A DNA stretch of 64,000 bases from Ruminococcaceae bacterium BL-4. GTDB lineage: Bacteria > Bacillota > Clostridia > Oscillospirales > Acutalibacteraceae. This document shows, piece after piece, positions 42,957 through 52,020 of the stretch (its first letter is position 1; each line of letters begins with the position of its first letter). The notes under the pieces were generated by a model. The model was not told the DNA's origin. It made no database searches and saw only the letters and a list, made by a program, of their open reading frames with translations. The stretch is from NCBI GenBank assembly GCA_902809935.1, contig LR778134.1:124001-188000 (forward strand). Reading direction: 5' to 3'. The position numbers were made by a program, and so were the translations under genes.

Positions 42957-44003
42957 TTGAAAAAGATTTTCACTTTTGGAGGAGGTCTCTTTTTAATTGC
43001 CTTACTGCTGCGATTTCCTCAAGAAGGAGCCGCCGGCGCAAAGCTGGGGCTTGATACCTGTCTCTCTGTTCTCATTCCATCTCTATATCCATTCCTGGTT
43101 CTGACAGTCTTTCTTGTAAAAAGCGGAGCTACCGACTCTTTTGGAAATTCTCCTCTTGGAAAGTTAATTGCAAGACTTTTTGCTTTACCTCAGTCCGCTG
43201 CCGGAACAATTCTGATGGGAATGTGCGGCGGCTATCCGGCCGGTTCCCGTGGAATCGAAGCACTTTACGAAGAAAATGAGCTCACCGAAAAAGAAGCCTC
43301 TCACGCTCTCTTGTTTTGTGTAAACGCAGGGCCGGCATTTCTTTGTACCGCAGTCGGTGCCGGCTTTTTAAGAAATCCCGTCGCCGGCCAGCTGCTTTTA
43401 TGTGCGCATCTTTTAGGAGGAATCCTTCTCGGCGTTCTTCTTTCAATTCACTTTCGGGGACATTTTTCTCTTCCCAAATTTTCTCAAAAACCATTACCTT
43501 CCCCCTCAAAAGCATTGCTCGAAGCTGCACGCAGTGCCGCGGCTTCCATGGTCTCTATGTGCGGATTTGTCATTCTTTTTGCAGCTTTTCTTCAGATCGC
43601 CCAAAAGCTCCTTTCTCTTCCCCAGCTTTCCGCTCTCTCCGCTATCTGTGAAGTAACTTTGGGCTGCAAAACCATGGCTCTCTCCGCAATGCCGCTCTGG
43701 TGTTTTGCTCTGGCAACCGGCTGGGGCGGGCTCTGCGTTCATCTGCAAGTTTTACAGGGATTAAAATTCAAAGTCCCTCTATGGCAGTTTTTCCTTTGCC
43801 GCCTGCTTCATGGGATCTTATCAGCAGTGCTTGTTTTTCCACTCGCCCACCTGTTCCCGGGCGCATCTCCGGTCTTTGGAAGTAACTCTGCTACCGTTCC
43901 CAGCCTTTCTGGTCCAATGATTGGAAGTGCTGTTTTGCTGCTTCTTTGTATCGCGGTTCTATTTGACACCTGTTCTTTCTCAAAAAGGCAAGAAAAAGCA
44001 TAG
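42957..44003 (+). CDS. ylbJ: Sporulation integral membrane protein YlbJ
   Basis: This 348-aa polytopic protein of the nucleoside-recognition (Gate) family has about eight helices. Typical blocks: LDTCLSVLIPSLYPFLVLTVFL, GMCGGYPAGSRGI and LLFCVNAGPAFLCTAVG. YlbJ is a SigE-dependent sporulation membrane protein. The start is TTG (42957) behind AAAGGA at 10 bases; no ATG in frame is near. It is divergent from yqfC-yqfD, so 95 bases hold both sporulation promoters. A CATATACATA element (42915 region) vaguely resembles a SigE -10. Confidence 0.92.
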   Translation: MKKIFTFGGGLFLIALLLRFPQEGAAGAKLGLDTCLSVLIPSLYPFLVLTVFLVKSGATDSFGNSPLGKLIARLFALPQSAAGTILMGMCGGYPAGSRGIEALYEENELTEKEASHALLFCVNAGPAFLCTAVGAGFLRNPVAGQLLLCAHLLGGILLGVLLSIHFRGHFSLPKFSQKPLPSPSKALLEAARSAAASMVSMCGFVILFAAFLQIAQKLLSLPQLSALSAICEVTLGCKTMALSAMPLWCFALATGWGGLCVHLQVLQGLKFKVPLWQFFLCRLLHGILSAVLVFPLAHLFPGASPVFGSNSATVPSLSGPMIGSAVLLLLCIAVLFDTCSFSKRQEKA

Positions 44004-44021
44004 AATAAATTGGTGATTAAT

Positions 44022-44237
44022 ATGAACCCTTGTGAATTGACTGTTTTTATCTCTTCTCTTGCTTCTGCCCTCGCAAAAAACCTCTCCAATGAGGAACTGC
44101 AGCTTTTATCCGCTGTTTTTACGCAGCTCGGAGATTCTTTTAATACTTTTCTGATCCAACGCGAAAATTGCGAACCACCCTGTACTTCTTTGCCTTCCAA
44201 TCAAATCGCTGGAAATTCCAATAAGCCCGTGCTATAA
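44022..44237 (+). CDS. DUF6774-like small protein
   Basis: This 71-aa soluble protein begins MNPCELTVFISSLASALAKN and continues LSNEELQLLSAVFTQLGDSF. It matches a small clostridial family with a conserved N-P-C-E-L-T start. Function is unknown. It lies 18 bases after ylbJ and is likely cotranscribed. ATG 44022 has a GGTGAT SD. Confidence 0.7.
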   Translation: MNPCELTVFISSLASALAKNLSNEELQLLSAVFTQLGDSFNTFLIQRENCEPPCTSLPSNQIAGNSNKPVL

Positions 44238-44272
44238 TAACATTAATTTTTTAATAAAGAGAAGGCTGATTC

Positions 44273-44488
44273 ATGAAAACAAAAAAAAGAGAATTTTTTG
44301 GAAACGGGATTCAAGCAAGTTGTGAATACTGCATAAACAGCCTTTCTTATGATGGTTCGCTCAGTTGCCGAAAAGGTCTTTCTTGCCTAAAAAAAGACTG
44401 TAGAAAATTTCAGTATGATCCCCTTAAGAGAGTGCCTATCGTTCAGCCGCCACTCCCGAAATTTGATCCGGATACTTTTAAGTTATAA
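44273..44488 (+). CDS. Small Cys-rich conserved protein
   Basis: This 71-aa protein has five cysteines in the pattern C-x2-C ... C-x5-C ... C (SCEYCINS, SCRKGLSCLKKDC), suggesting zinc binding. It ends with a Pro-rich PPLPKFDPDTF segment. Related proteins are found in Clostridia next to niaR or ylbJ but lack a known function. SD is GAGAAGG. Confidence 0.7.
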   Translation: MKTKKREFFGNGIQASCEYCINSLSYDGSLSCRKGLSCLKKDCRKFQYDPLKRVPIVQPPLPKFDPDTFKL

Positions 44489-44507
44489 AGAAAAGAGGAA
44501 AAAGACA

Positions 44508-45029
44508 ATGACACCGGATGAACGTCGAAATGGAATTTTAAAAGTACTCGAGGAAACCGAAACACCATTGAGTGCTACAAAACTTGCACGCCAATTCGGC
44601 GTCAGCAGACAGATCATTGTTGGTGATGTTGCACTTTTGCGTGCTTCTGAAATTAAAATTTTTGCAACGCCCCGCGGCTATGTTCTCAACCGGGATTCCA
44701 ATTCTCAAAAGCACACGATTGCTTGCCGGCATGAATCACTCTCTCTTCTGCAAAAAGAGCTTTACTTAGTAGTGGATAACGGCTGCGGTCTAATCGATGT
44801 CATCGTTGACCACGATCTTTACGGACAAATTATTGGCCAGCTACATATTTTTTCCCGCCATGATGCCGATGAATTTTTAAGCCGTCTAAATAAAACCCAC
44901 TCTGTTCCGCTTTCCGCGCTGACAGGAGGCGTTCATCTCCATACACTCTCCTGCCCAGATGAAGCTTCTTTTGGACGCGTCTTAGAAGAACTCAAAAAAT
45001 CCGGAATCCTTTTTGAAGAAAATCTTTAA
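44508..45029 (+). CDS. niaR: Niacin-responsive transcriptional repressor NiaR
   Basis: NiaR (YrxA) represses NAD biosynthesis and niacin uptake with nicotinate as co-repressor. The 173-aa protein has an N-terminal HTH_11 (PLSATKLARQFGVSRQIIVGD) and a C-terminal 3H domain. The histidines that bind the metal are seen in IACRHESL, IVDHDLYGQI and GGVHLHTL. ATG 44508 follows AGAGGA. Immediately downstream is the niacin ECF S component with a matching operator, so the pair is a self-contained niacin uptake switch. Confidence 0.94.
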   Translation: MTPDERRNGILKVLEETETPLSATKLARQFGVSRQIIVGDVALLRASEIKIFATPRGYVLNRDSNSQKHTIACRHESLSLLQKELYLVVDNGCGLIDVIVDHDLYGQIIGQLHIFSRHDADEFLSRLNKTHSVPLSALTGGVHLHTLSCPDEASFGRVLEELKKSGILFEENL

Positions 45030-45065
45030 CTCTTAAAACAAAATTTTTAAAAAGCCAAAAAACAG

Positions 45066-45094
45066 TTGACAAGTCTTTATTTTCCCCCTAAAAT
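45066..45094 (+). promoter_or_regulatory. Promoter of niaX
   Basis: -35 TTGACA (45066-45071), 17-base spacer, -10 TAAAAT (45089-45094). Confidence 0.75.
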
Positions 45095-45095
45095 A

Positions 45096-45111
45096 GTTGT
45101 CAAGACACGTA
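45096..45111. promoter_or_regulatory. Putative NiaR operator of niaX
   Basis: GTTGTCAAGACACGTA contains the dyad TGTC-AA-GACA (45098-45107), extended with G/C flanks. It resembles the TGTCTTGACA core of Firmicutes NiaR boxes and covers the predicted transcription start. niaR is the next gene upstream. Confidence 0.75.
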
Positions 45112-45145
45112 TATAATCACATGACAACTTTATGGGGGTATTTTT

Positions 45146-45724
45146 ATGAATAAGAGTCGACCAAACAGCCTTTTGTATCTGGTTTTTTCCGGACTTCTAT
45201 GTGGAATCAGCATTATGATTCCAATGGTGTTTCCTAAAATTGTAATTGAACCGATGTCCTTTACCCTAGCTTCCCACGTCCCGACCTTTCTGGCAATTTT
45301 TATCTCACCAGCAGTTGCAGTTGCTACCTGTATTGCTTCTGCAATTGGATTTTTCATCACGACTTCTCCGGTCATTGCCATGCGTGCACTTTCGCATATT
45401 GGTTTTGTACTGGTAGGCTGTCTGATTCTGAAAAAGAAAAGTGACATTCTGCAAAAGCCATCTTCTGCTATGGGCTTTGGTTTTGTGCTGTCTTTAGTAC
45501 ATGCCCTCTGCGAAACTCTCGTCGTAACTGCCTTCTATTTTGGCGGTGCAATGACCGGAAAATGGTATGCAAACGGCTTTTTATTCTCTGTCATTCTGCT
45601 GGTCGGCGGCGGCACCATCCTTCACAGTATGGTGGACTTCACCATTGCGGTTGCAGTCTGGAAACCGGTTCAAAATTTTATCTCGATCCCGGTAGCTGCT
45701 TCTATGAAAAAGAAAGTCGCCTAA
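45146..45724 (+). CDS. niaX: ECF transporter S component for niacin (NiaX)
   Basis: This 192-aa membrane protein has about six helices. The segment FSGLLCGISIMIPMVFPKIV and FTLASHVPTFLAIFISPAVA match the NiaX-type substrate-binding subunit of ECF transporters. It imports nicotinate or nicotinamide using a shared EcfAA'T module. The assignment is reinforced by niaR immediately upstream and an operator at the promoter. SD GGGGG precedes ATG. Confidence 0.9.
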   Translation: MNKSRPNSLLYLVFSGLLCGISIMIPMVFPKIVIEPMSFTLASHVPTFLAIFISPAVAVATCIASAIGFFITTSPVIAMRALSHIGFVLVGCLILKKKSDILQKPSSAMGFGFVLSLVHALCETLVVTAFYFGGAMTGKWYANGFLFSVILLVGGGTILHSMVDFTIAVAVWKPVQNFISIPVAASMKKKVA

Positions 45725-45747
45725 AAAGCATCAAACCGATCAACCAA

Positions 45748-45786
45748 AAAAGCACAAAGGCTTTTAATGGCCTTTGTGCTTTTCTT
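45748..45786. terminator. Terminator between niaX and yjdF
   Basis: A 14-bp stem (45748-45761 with 45770-45783) between convergent genes. It overlaps the last codons of yjdF. Confidence 0.85.
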
Positions 45787-46183
45787 TTGCTTTTTCTCTG
45801 TGAAGTTCGTAGCGGCGGTCTTTTTCTTCTTCGCGCCGTTCGCGGGAGTTTTCTTTTCGAACCAGTTTGTTCTGTTCCTGAAAAAGTTTGAGCGCTTGCT
45901 GTGCCTTAGTTCCAACTCCGGTACTCTTAACCTGTCGATGAATTAGGCGCTGCATTCGTTTTGGATTGATTCTTTCTACGTCAGATTTCTCTGCCTGAAC
46001 TGCCGGACTAAAACGCAGCCTTTTCCAATTCTTACACAGAAACGCATACACTTGATAGTCCTTGGGTTCCGCTCCGAAGGTGATCTTACAAATTTCGTAG
46101 CGTCTATCTTCCCACCGTTCATAAAGCGCAATCCAAAACGGATCTTCGAACAGAACCGTAACAGAAGTACGGATTGTTCCCAC
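45764..46183 (-). CDS. yjdF: YjdF family protein (DUF2992)
   Basis: This 139-aa protein begins with a conserved beta-rich domain (TSVTVLFEDPFWIALYER, YEICKITFGAEPKDYQVY) and ends with a long basic/acidic helix. This is the YjdF family, whose genes in Firmicutes are commonly controlled by the azaaromatic-sensing yjdF riboswitch. Function is unknown. I choose GTG at 46183 because AAAGGAGG lies 7 bases before it; the longer frame to 46228 covers the leader. Its last codons form part of the terminator. Confidence 0.88.
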   Translation of the reverse strand: MGTIRTSVTVLFEDPFWIALYERWEDRRYEICKITFGAEPKDYQVYAFLCKNWKRLRFSPAVQAEKSDVERINPKRMQRLIHRQVKSTGVGTKAQQALKLFQEQNKLVRKENSRERREEEKDRRYELHREKAKEKHKGH

Positions 46184-46304
46184 GATAATTCCTCCTTTTT
46201 GACCGTTTGCCTGATAAAGAACGGACAACCAAGGAGGCAGGTTACTGACAGCATCTCTGCTGCTTCCGGACTACCGACCGGAATGTGTTTTTATCTTTAT
46301 CTGA
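46184..46304 (-). ncRNA. Structured leader of yjdF, candidate yjdF riboswitch
   Basis: The predicted 5'-UTR of about 120 bases contains stem TTCCGG/CCGGAA (around GTCGGTAGT), stem AGCAG/TGCTG, and a longer-range CCGTT/AACGG pairing next to the SD. Its place before yjdF makes the yjdF riboswitch the obvious candidate. I did not verify the consensus base by base. Confidence 0.55.
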
Positions 46305-46310
46305 TTTCTA

Positions 46311-46338
46311 ATTATATTCCGAAAAGGATGGCTGTCAA
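46311..46338 (-). promoter_or_regulatory. Promoter of yjdF
   Basis: -35 TTGACA (46333-46338), 16-base spacer, perfect -10 TATAAT (46311-46316). Confidence 0.85.
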
Positions 46339-46348
46339 GAGCAATCCT

Positions 46349-48580
46349 TTACATGGATTCATGGAAAGTACGGGCAACCACTTCCAGCTGCTGCTCTCTG
46401 GAAAGGCGGTTAAAGTTGACCGCATATCCGGAAACACGAATGGTCAGAGTCGGATATTTTTCCGGATGATCCATCGCATCCAGCAAGGTTTCTCTGTTGA
46501 GTACATTTACATTCAGATGATGTGCCCCCTGTGCAAAATACCCACCTAAAATAAAGACCAAATTATTTTGACGTTGGGGCTCATCTTTTCCCAAAGCATT
46601 CGGGACAATCGAAAATGTATTGGAAACGCCGTCCTGACAAATATTGCGATAAGGCAGCTTTGCAACAGAGTTTAAAGAAGCCAGCGCACCTGACTTATCT
46701 CTTCCGTGCATCGGATTTGCACCAGGAGCCAAAGGCTGTCCGGCTTTTCTGCCATCCGGCGTTGTTCCGGTTTTTTTGCCATACATGACATTGCTGGTAA
46801 TCGTCAGTGCAGAAAGCGTATGAATCGCGCCCCTATAAAGCGGATGCTTCTTAAGTTCTGTACTAAAGGTTGTCATAACGTTGACGGCAAGATCATCTAC
46901 ACGATCATCATCATTTCCGTATTTTGGAAAATCCCCTTCGGTCACAAAGTCCACTGCAATTCCGTTTTCGTCACGAATTGGCTTTACTTTTGCAAATTTA
47001 ATTGCAGAAAGGCTATCCGCAGCGACCGAAAGACCTGCTACCCCAAAAGCCATCAGACGTTCTACTTTTGTATCATGCAAAGCCATCTGGCTTGCTTCGT
47101 AAGCATACTTATCGTGCATAAAATGAATGATGTTATTGGCATCCGTGTAAAGCTGAGCATCATATTCCAGCACTTTCTGATAGCTTTTCCAAACCTTATC
47201 ATAATCAAGAATTTCGTCCGTCATCGGCTCAATTCCCGGTATAACGAGCGTTCCTTTTTTCTCATCGATTCCGCCGTTAATCGCATAGAGTAAAGACTTG
47301 GCAAGGTTGCAGCGTGCACCAAAAAACTGCATCTGCTTGCCCATGCGCATAGCGGAAACGCAACATGCAATTCCATAGTCGTCTCCGTAGATTGGACGCA
47401 TAATATCGTCATTTTCATATTGAATGGAATCTGTTTCAATAGAAACCTTTGCGCAGTAATTCTTCCATGCCTGCGGCAGATGTTCGCTCCAAAGAACTGT
47501 CAGATTCGGTTCCGGCGCAGTACCGAGATTTTTAAGCGTATGCAGATAACGGAAAGAGTTTTTGGTGACCAGCGGTTTACCGTTTACACCAACACCGCCA
47601 AGAGATTCTGTGATCCATGTAGGGTCGCCGCCGAAAAGCTCATTATATTCCGGGGTACGCAGATGGCGCACCAGACGAAGTTTCATGATAAATTGGTCAA
47701 TCAGCTCTTGAGCGCCTTCTTCATCCAAAAGACCGTTCTGCAAATCACGTTCAATATAAATATCGAGAAAAGTAGAGGTGCGGCCCAAAGAAGTTGCAGC
47801 GCCATTATTTTCTTTTACGCCCGCTAAGTATCCCATATAAACTGCCTGCACAGCTTCTTTGGCGTTAGAGGCAGGCTTTGTCAAATCAATTCCATAGCTT
47901 GCTCCCATTTCTGCGATCTCTTTTAAAGCCTTAACCTGCATGCTGACTTCTTCCCGCAAACGAATTCTCTCATCATCCATCGGGCCATCCAGCTCGTCAA
48001 GATCTTTTTCTTTTTCGCTGATCAGGAAATCAATCCCATAAAGTGCCATCCGGCGATAATCTCCAATAATTCTGCCGCGCCCATAAGCATCCGGAAGTCC
48101 AGTAAGCAATCCTGCATGGCGCGCCGTTCTTACTCGTTTTGGATAAGCATCAAAAACGCCCTCATTATGGGTTTTACGATATTCTGAAAAATGACGTTCA
48201 ATTTCCGGATTGAGCTTATATCCATACTGCTCAAGGCTCTGTTCGGCCATGCGCATTCCGCCGTAAAGATTTACCATTCTTTTAAGCGGAGCATCTGTCT
48301 GAAGCCCGACGATCACTTCATTTTCGCGGTCAATATAGCCGGGTTCAAAATTGTTGATGCCGGAAATCCGTTCCGTTTCGACATCAAGGACGCCGCCTTT
48401 TTTCATTTCTTCCTGTAAAAGTGTGGTGCATTTTCCCCAGACTTTCTGAGTCTTTTTGGTAGGCCCTTTTAAAAAGCTTTCGTCTCCCTCATAAAGAGTA
48501 TAGTTTTTTTGAATGAAATTACGGACATCAATGGCATTCTGCCAGTTTCCTTCATGGAAACCTTCCCAAGCTTTCTGCAT
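46349..48580 (-). CDS. pflB: Formate C-acetyltransferase (pyruvate formate-lyase) PflB
   Basis: PflB splits pyruvate into acetyl-CoA and formate under anoxia. The 743-aa enzyme has the active-site double cysteine in [14 protein letters not shown] and the glycyl-radical motif RVSGYAVNF near the C-terminus. The start is [13 protein letters not shown] at 48580. Its SD (GGAGG) lies within the last codons of pflA, and one base separates the pflA stop from the pflB ATG, so translation is coupled. Formate feeds one-carbon folate metabolism, which explains ZTP control. Confidence 0.98.
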   Translation of the reverse strand: MQKAWEGFHEGNWQNAIDVRNFIQKNYTLYEGDESFLKGPTKKTQKVWGKCTTLLQEEMKKGGVLDVETERISGINNFEPGYIDRENEVIVGLQTDAPLKRMVNLYGGMRMAEQSLEQYGYKLNPEIERHFSEYRKTHNEGVFDAYPKRVRTARHAGLLTGLPDAYGRGRIIGDYRRMALYGIDFLISEKEKDLDELDGPMDDERIRLREEVSMQVKALKEIAEMGASYGIDLTKPASNAKEAVQAVYMGYLAGVKENNGAATSLGRTSTFLDIYIERDLQNGLLDEEGAQELIDQFIMKLRLVRHLRTPEYNELFGGDPTWITESLGGVGVNGKPLVTKNSFRYLHTLKNLGTAPEPNLTVLWSEHLPQAWKNYCAKVSIETDSIQYENDDIMRPIYGDDYGIACCVSAMRMGKQMQFFGARCNLAKSLLYAINGGIDEKKGTLVIPGIEPMTDEILDYDKVWKSYQKVLEYDAQLYTDANNIIHFMHDKYAYEASQMALHDTKVERLMAFGVAGLSVAADSLSAIKFAKVKPIRDENGIAVDFVTEGDFPKYGNDDDRVDDLAVNVMTTFSTELKKHPLYRGAIHTLSALTITSNVMYGKKTGTTPDGRKAGQPLAPGANPMHGRDKSGALASLNSVAKLPYRNICQDGVSNTFSIVPNALGKDEPQRQNNLVFILGGYFAQGAHHLNVNVLNRETLLDAMDHPEKYPTLTIRVSGYAVNFNRLSREQQLEVVARTFHESM

Positions 48581-48581
48581 T

Positions 48582-49310
48582 TTAAATTCCTCCTGAAAAG
48601 TTCTGAAAATATTTTTTCTGATCTTCTTCCAATACATTGGGATCCATAGCAGGAACCCCTTTTAAGGAATAGGGAATTCCCATCGTCTCATATTTGCTGA
48701 CTCCCAGCAAATGGTACGGTAAAAGTTCCACCTGTTTAACATTTGGCACCCGTTCCAAAATAAATTGACGCAGTGCTTTTAAATGTTCCTGCGAATCAGT
48801 CAGTCCCGGTACCACTACATGGCGCACCCATACTGGTGTTCCGCTTTTTTGTACCGCTCTTAAAAAACGATTTGTTTCATCCCAGTTTTGACCTGTCATA
48901 CTCTGATACTTTTCCGATGTAATCTCTTTCACATCATAAAGAATTAAATCGGTATTCTTTAAAATTGCCTCATAATTCCCCATTCCGCAGCCGGCTGTAT
49001 CCAAACAAGTATGGATTCCCGCCTCTTTGCAAAGGAAAAGCATCTCCTCAAGAAACTGTGGCTGCATCAAAGGTTCTCCGCCGGAAAAAGTTACTCCGCC
49101 GCCGCTTCGCTCAAAGTATGGACGATAGCGCAAAAGCATTTTTAAAAGTTCCTGCGGTGACATTTGTGTGCCGCCTAATAAGTCCCATGTATCCGGATTA
49201 TGACAAAATCTGCACCGCAGTCGGCACCCCTGCATAAACACGACTACACGAATTCCCGGTCCGTCTACTAATCCCATGCTCTCAATCGAATGGATTCGAG
49301 CAAGCGCCAT
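48582..49310 (-). CDS. pflA: Pyruvate formate-lyase activating enzyme PflA
   Basis: PflA is a radical-SAM enzyme that installs the glycyl radical on PflB and makes 5'-deoxyadenosine. The 242-aa protein has the SAM cluster C-x3-C-x2-C as [15 protein letters not shown] and [13 protein letters not shown]. It is placed before pflB, the reverse of the more familiar order. The ATG at 49310 is preceded by GGAGC-type SD. Leader control by a ZTP riboswitch is encoded upstream. Confidence 0.97.
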   Translation of the reverse strand: MALARIHSIESMGLVDGPGIRVVVFMQGCRLRCRFCHNPDTWDLLGGTQMSPQELLKMLLRYRPYFERSGGGVTFSGGEPLMQPQFLEEMLFLCKEAGIHTCLDTAGCGMGNYEAILKNTDLILYDVKEITSEKYQSMTGQNWDETNRFLRAVQKSGTPVWVRHVVVPGLTDSQEHLKALRQFILERVPNVKQVELLPYHLLGVSKYETMGIPYSLKGVPAMDPNVLEEDQKKYFQNFSGGI

Positions 49311-49345
49311 TTTTCTGCTCCTTCCTTTTCCGGACAAACGCAAAT

Positions 49346-49441
49346 AAAAATGCCGATCGTCCAGGTATTTTACGCCCAGACGGTCGGCATTTTCCGATCA
49401 TACTCCATGTGGTTATTCCCACTTCCGTCAGTCATATGATC
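49346..49441 (-). ncRNA. ZTP/ZMP (pfl motif) riboswitch with terminator platform
   Basis: On the minus strand the aptamer reads TGACTGACGGAAGTGGG, then a hairpin to CCACATGGAGTATGAT, closing with helix P1 (AUCAUA/GUAUGAU). The invariant 3' element CCGACCGTCTGGGC follows. These are the hallmarks of the pfl motif that binds ZTP/ZMP. An intrinsic terminator (49346-49393, stem GACGGTCGGCATTTT type, T run at 49341-49350) uses the same CCGACCGTC, so ligand binding should prevent termination and turn on pflA-pflB. Confidence 0.93.
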
Positions 49442-49452
49442 TTTATGGTTTC

Positions 49453-49482
49453 AGTATACTATATCTTGACGAAAAAAGTCAA
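49453..49482 (-). promoter_or_regulatory. Promoter of the pflA-pflB operon
   Basis: -35 TTGACT (49477-49482), 18-base spacer, -10 TATACT (49453-49458). The transcript starts just before the ZTP aptamer. Confidence 0.75.
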
Positions 49483-49568
49483 CCACTAAAAATTTTTCTG
49501 CATGTTTCACAAGAAAACAACTTGCCAGAGGAACAGCCCTGTGATATAATAACAGGCGTTGTCAATAT

Positions 49569-49645
49569 GCGTCCGTAGCTCAGTTGGATAGAGCGTTCGG
49601 CTCCGACCCGGAAGGCCGCTGGTTCGAATCCAGTCGGGCGCACCA
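49569..49645 (+). tRNA. tRNA-Arg (anticodon CCG)
   Basis: The 77-base gene has acceptor stem GCGTCCG/CGGGCGC (one G-T), D-loop AGCTCAGTTGGATAGAGC, anticodon stem TTCGG/CCGGA with loop CTCCGAC giving CCG, a T-arm with GGTTCGAATCC, and an encoded CCA. It reads the CGG codon. A terminator follows. Confidence 0.97.
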
Positions 49646-49647
49646 TG

Positions 49648-49690
49648 AAAATCCATGTGTAAGGGATTAAACCTGCACATGGATTTTTTC
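49648..49690 (+). terminator. Terminator of tRNA-Arg
   Basis: AAAATCCATGTG pairs with CACATGGATTTT (49648-49659 with 49676-49687), followed by T residues. Confidence 0.85.
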
Positions 49691-49756
49691 ATTTTGTTTC
49701 TTATATTTCTTAGTAATCTATTGAATTGATTAAAATCCATACTGGAGGGCATGAGA

Positions 49757-50224
49757 ATGAAATACACCTGCACGTTAATCGCGGTTAAAGACATGGAAAA
49801 GGCAAAGCAATTTTACCACGACGTTTTAGGGTTAGAAATTGTTTCTGATTTTGGAGCAAACGTCACTCTGACAGGCGGTATCACACTGCAGACTGCTAAC
49901 ACTTGGAAAAAATTTATTCATAAGCAAGAGAAAGAAATTGTCTTTGGAAACAATGCCTGCGAGTTATATTTTGAAGAAGATGATATGGACAGCTTTATTA
50001 AAAAGCTAAACAGTATAAAAAGCATCCTATATGTTCACCCGCTCCTTGAACATTCATGGGGACAACGAGTCGTCCGTTTCTATGATTTGGATAAACATAT
50101 CATTGAAGTCGGTGAAAACATGAATATGGTCGTTAAGAGATTCATAAACTCTGGACTCTCGATTGAAGAAACAGCTATTCGTATGGATGTCCCTGTTGAC
50201 TATGTAAAATCGTGCCTAGTATAA
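49757..50224 (+). CDS. VOC (glyoxalase/bleomycin-resistance) family protein
   Basis: This 155-aa protein has a VOC fold at the N-terminus (TCTLIAVKDMEKAKQFYHDVLGLEIVSDFG) and the second half ending with FYDLDKHIIEVGE. A C-terminal segment VKRFINSGLSIEETAIRMDV resembles a short helix-turn-helix, common in this clostridial group. The acidic and histidine metal ligands are partly conserved. Substrate unknown. ATG 49757 follows GGAGGGC at 8 bases. Confidence 0.85.
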   Translation: MKYTCTLIAVKDMEKAKQFYHDVLGLEIVSDFGANVTLTGGITLQTANTWKKFIHKQEKEIVFGNNACELYFEEDDMDSFIKKLNSIKSILYVHPLLEHSWGQRVVRFYDLDKHIIEVGENMNMVVKRFINSGLSIEETAIRMDVPVDYVKSCLV

Positions 50225-50255
50225 AAATAGAAATTTTAGACCTTTGTAATCGCAC

Positions 50256-50303
50256 AAAAAGCATGACCTTACTGATTTGTAAAAGTCATGCTTTTTCTTT
50301 TTT
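50256..50303. terminator. Terminator between VOC gene and diguanylate cyclase gene
   Basis: AAAAAGCATGAC pairs with GTCATGCTTTTT (50256-50267 with 50285-50296) and T-rich sequence follows. Convergent genes. Confidence 0.85.
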
Positions 50304-50328
50304 GCAATATAGACTGATCAATCTATGC

Positions 50329-51903
50329 TTATTCGATACTGCTCTTTTGATGGTACATTTGCGTATCACTTTCTAAAATCAATGCATCAATATTCTTATT
50401 CGTCCCATCTGTCTGCGCAATTCCAATACTGATCGTAATATTTCTGCGGAATTTTTCGTCTGAAACAATGTTCTTATAAAACGCATTCCTTTCAATTTTG
50501 GCTAACTGATGTGCCCGTCGATTCATTTCAGAAATATTATATTCCCCACAAAGAACAGCTATAAATTCATCCCCGCCCATACGTGCAACCAGCCCATCCG
50601 GAAATACTTTTTGGATCTGCTTTGCAGTAACGGAGAGCACATAATCGCCATACTGATGGCCATAAGTATCATTAATCAATTTAAAATGATCCAGATCCAT
50701 ATAAAAAAGCGTCATTGGTTCTCCATAATGATCTTTCATATAATTATAAAAATAACGGCGATTATAAACCTGAGTCAGAGGATCTGTATTAGCCAGCTTC
50801 ATGATTTTGTTTTCGTAAGAACGCTCTACCGTAATATCGGTAAAAAGGCAGTAATATCCAGATACATAGCCAAATGCATCTATAATCTCCCGTTCAATCA
50901 ATTCAAAAATCAAGCTCTGATCTTTACGCTGAAAAGCGACCTCTTCCACTTTCGTTTTTTCATGGTCACGCTTTTTTAAATAAACATTCTGAAAGGTTGA
51001 AGCTTTCCATACTTTATAATCCAATACAGAATCCGTAGCATCAAATACATCTTTAAAATTTTGGTTTGTTCGGACAATATTCCATTTCTTATCACAGATT
51101 GCAAGCGGAAATGGAAAATTCTCAATTAAAATTTCCAGCTCCACTCCAATATTGCTAAAGTCAGTCATATCGTGTGCAACTCCAACAGTTCCCATGATAG
51201 AGCCGTCAATATCAAACAATGGCGATTTAAAGGTACGGAGTTGTTTTAATCCGTCCTTTGTTTTTACAGCCTCTTCAGAAATACACGTCTGCCTTTTTCG
51301 CATCACAGCATTATCAGACTCCCGGCAAGCATATTCTCCGGTTTTGTACTCTTCCGGCGGAAGATCCCAGATATAGCAGTGTCCCTTCCCCCTAATCTGT
51401 TCTTTTGTCTTATGTACAGTTTTGCAGAACTGTGAATTCACAATCATATGAGCACCGGCAATGTTTTTATACCAAACCATTTCCGGCATACTGTCAATCG
51501 TGACCGTCAGGAGGTTCTGATACAGCCATGCGTCATATTTATATCGTGTCTCTTTGATCCGGTTGGCAAAATAAAACTGAAGCATCTTTTCAGAAGATGA
51601 TTTTTCCCAAATTCCATCCACTAAAAACAACATTTCTTCATTGAGTTGTAATAATTCTTTTTCTTGCCCATAAAAAATCGAAGTAACATTTTTTTGTTTA
51701 AAAGCGCAAATTTCCGACAGTAAGGATACCTGATCAATAATAACGAGACTCATACCCTTATTAAAATTAATCTCAGAAATTTTTTGACATGTTAGGAATC
51801 CGCAGGTAACATCTTTTTCCAATGGCACCTTTCGCAAACAAGATTCCAATTTTAAGGAATTACTAAAAATATATACCGTCAAGTGTAATCCATTCATAAG
51901 CAT
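50329..51903 (-). CDS. Diguanylate cyclase with receiver-like and two PAS domains
   Basis: This 525-aa cytoplasmic protein has an N-terminal receiver-like fold (residues about 1-110) without a clear phosphoacceptor triad. Two PAS domains follow (about 130-255 with PEMVWYKNIAGAHMIVN and KSPLFDIDGSIMGTVGVAHD; about 260-375 with NFPFPLAICDKKWNIVRTN). The C-terminal GGDEF domain has NTDPLTQVYNRRYF, LDHFKLINDTYGH and the active loop ARMGGDEFIAV. It should make c-di-GMP. No RxxD product-inhibition site is obvious. The ATG at 51903 follows GGAGGTG. It points away from the pilus operon, which may respond to c-di-GMP. Confidence 0.92.
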   Translation of the reverse strand: MLMNGLHLTVYIFSNSLKLESCLRKVPLEKDVTCGFLTCQKISEINFNKGMSLVIIDQVSLLSEICAFKQKNVTSIFYGQEKELLQLNEEMLFLVDGIWEKSSSEKMLQFYFANRIKETRYKYDAWLYQNLLTVTIDSMPEMVWYKNIAGAHMIVNSQFCKTVHKTKEQIRGKGHCYIWDLPPEEYKTGEYACRESDNAVMRKRQTCISEEAVKTKDGLKQLRTFKSPLFDIDGSIMGTVGVAHDMTDFSNIGVELEILIENFPFPLAICDKKWNIVRTNQNFKDVFDATDSVLDYKVWKASTFQNVYLKKRDHEKTKVEEVAFQRKDQSLIFELIEREIIDAFGYVSGYYCLFTDITVERSYENKIMKLANTDPLTQVYNRRYFYNYMKDHYGEPMTLFYMDLDHFKLINDTYGHQYGDYVLSVTAKQIQKVFPDGLVARMGGDEFIAVLCGEYNISEMNRRAHQLAKIERNAFYKNIVSDEKFRRNITISIGIAQTDGTNKNIDALILESDTQMYHQKSSIE

Positions 51904-51991
51904 GCTCACCTCCATAGGATCAAACGGCTCTGTTGTTATCATTCAAAATTTTAAAATTAAAACGCGTAAAAGCTTTTTCGTTTCTATAACT

Positions 51992-52020
51992 AGAATATCA
52001 TAAAATATACTTAATTTCAA
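51992..52020 (-). promoter_or_regulatory. Promoter of the diguanylate cyclase gene
   Basis: -35 TTGAAA (52015-52020), 17-base spacer, -10 TATTCT (51992-51997). Confidence 0.7.

Noticed and set aside
46706-47293. Plus-strand frame of 195 codons opposite pflB.
   Set aside because: Antisense shadow; pflB is complete and conserved through the region.
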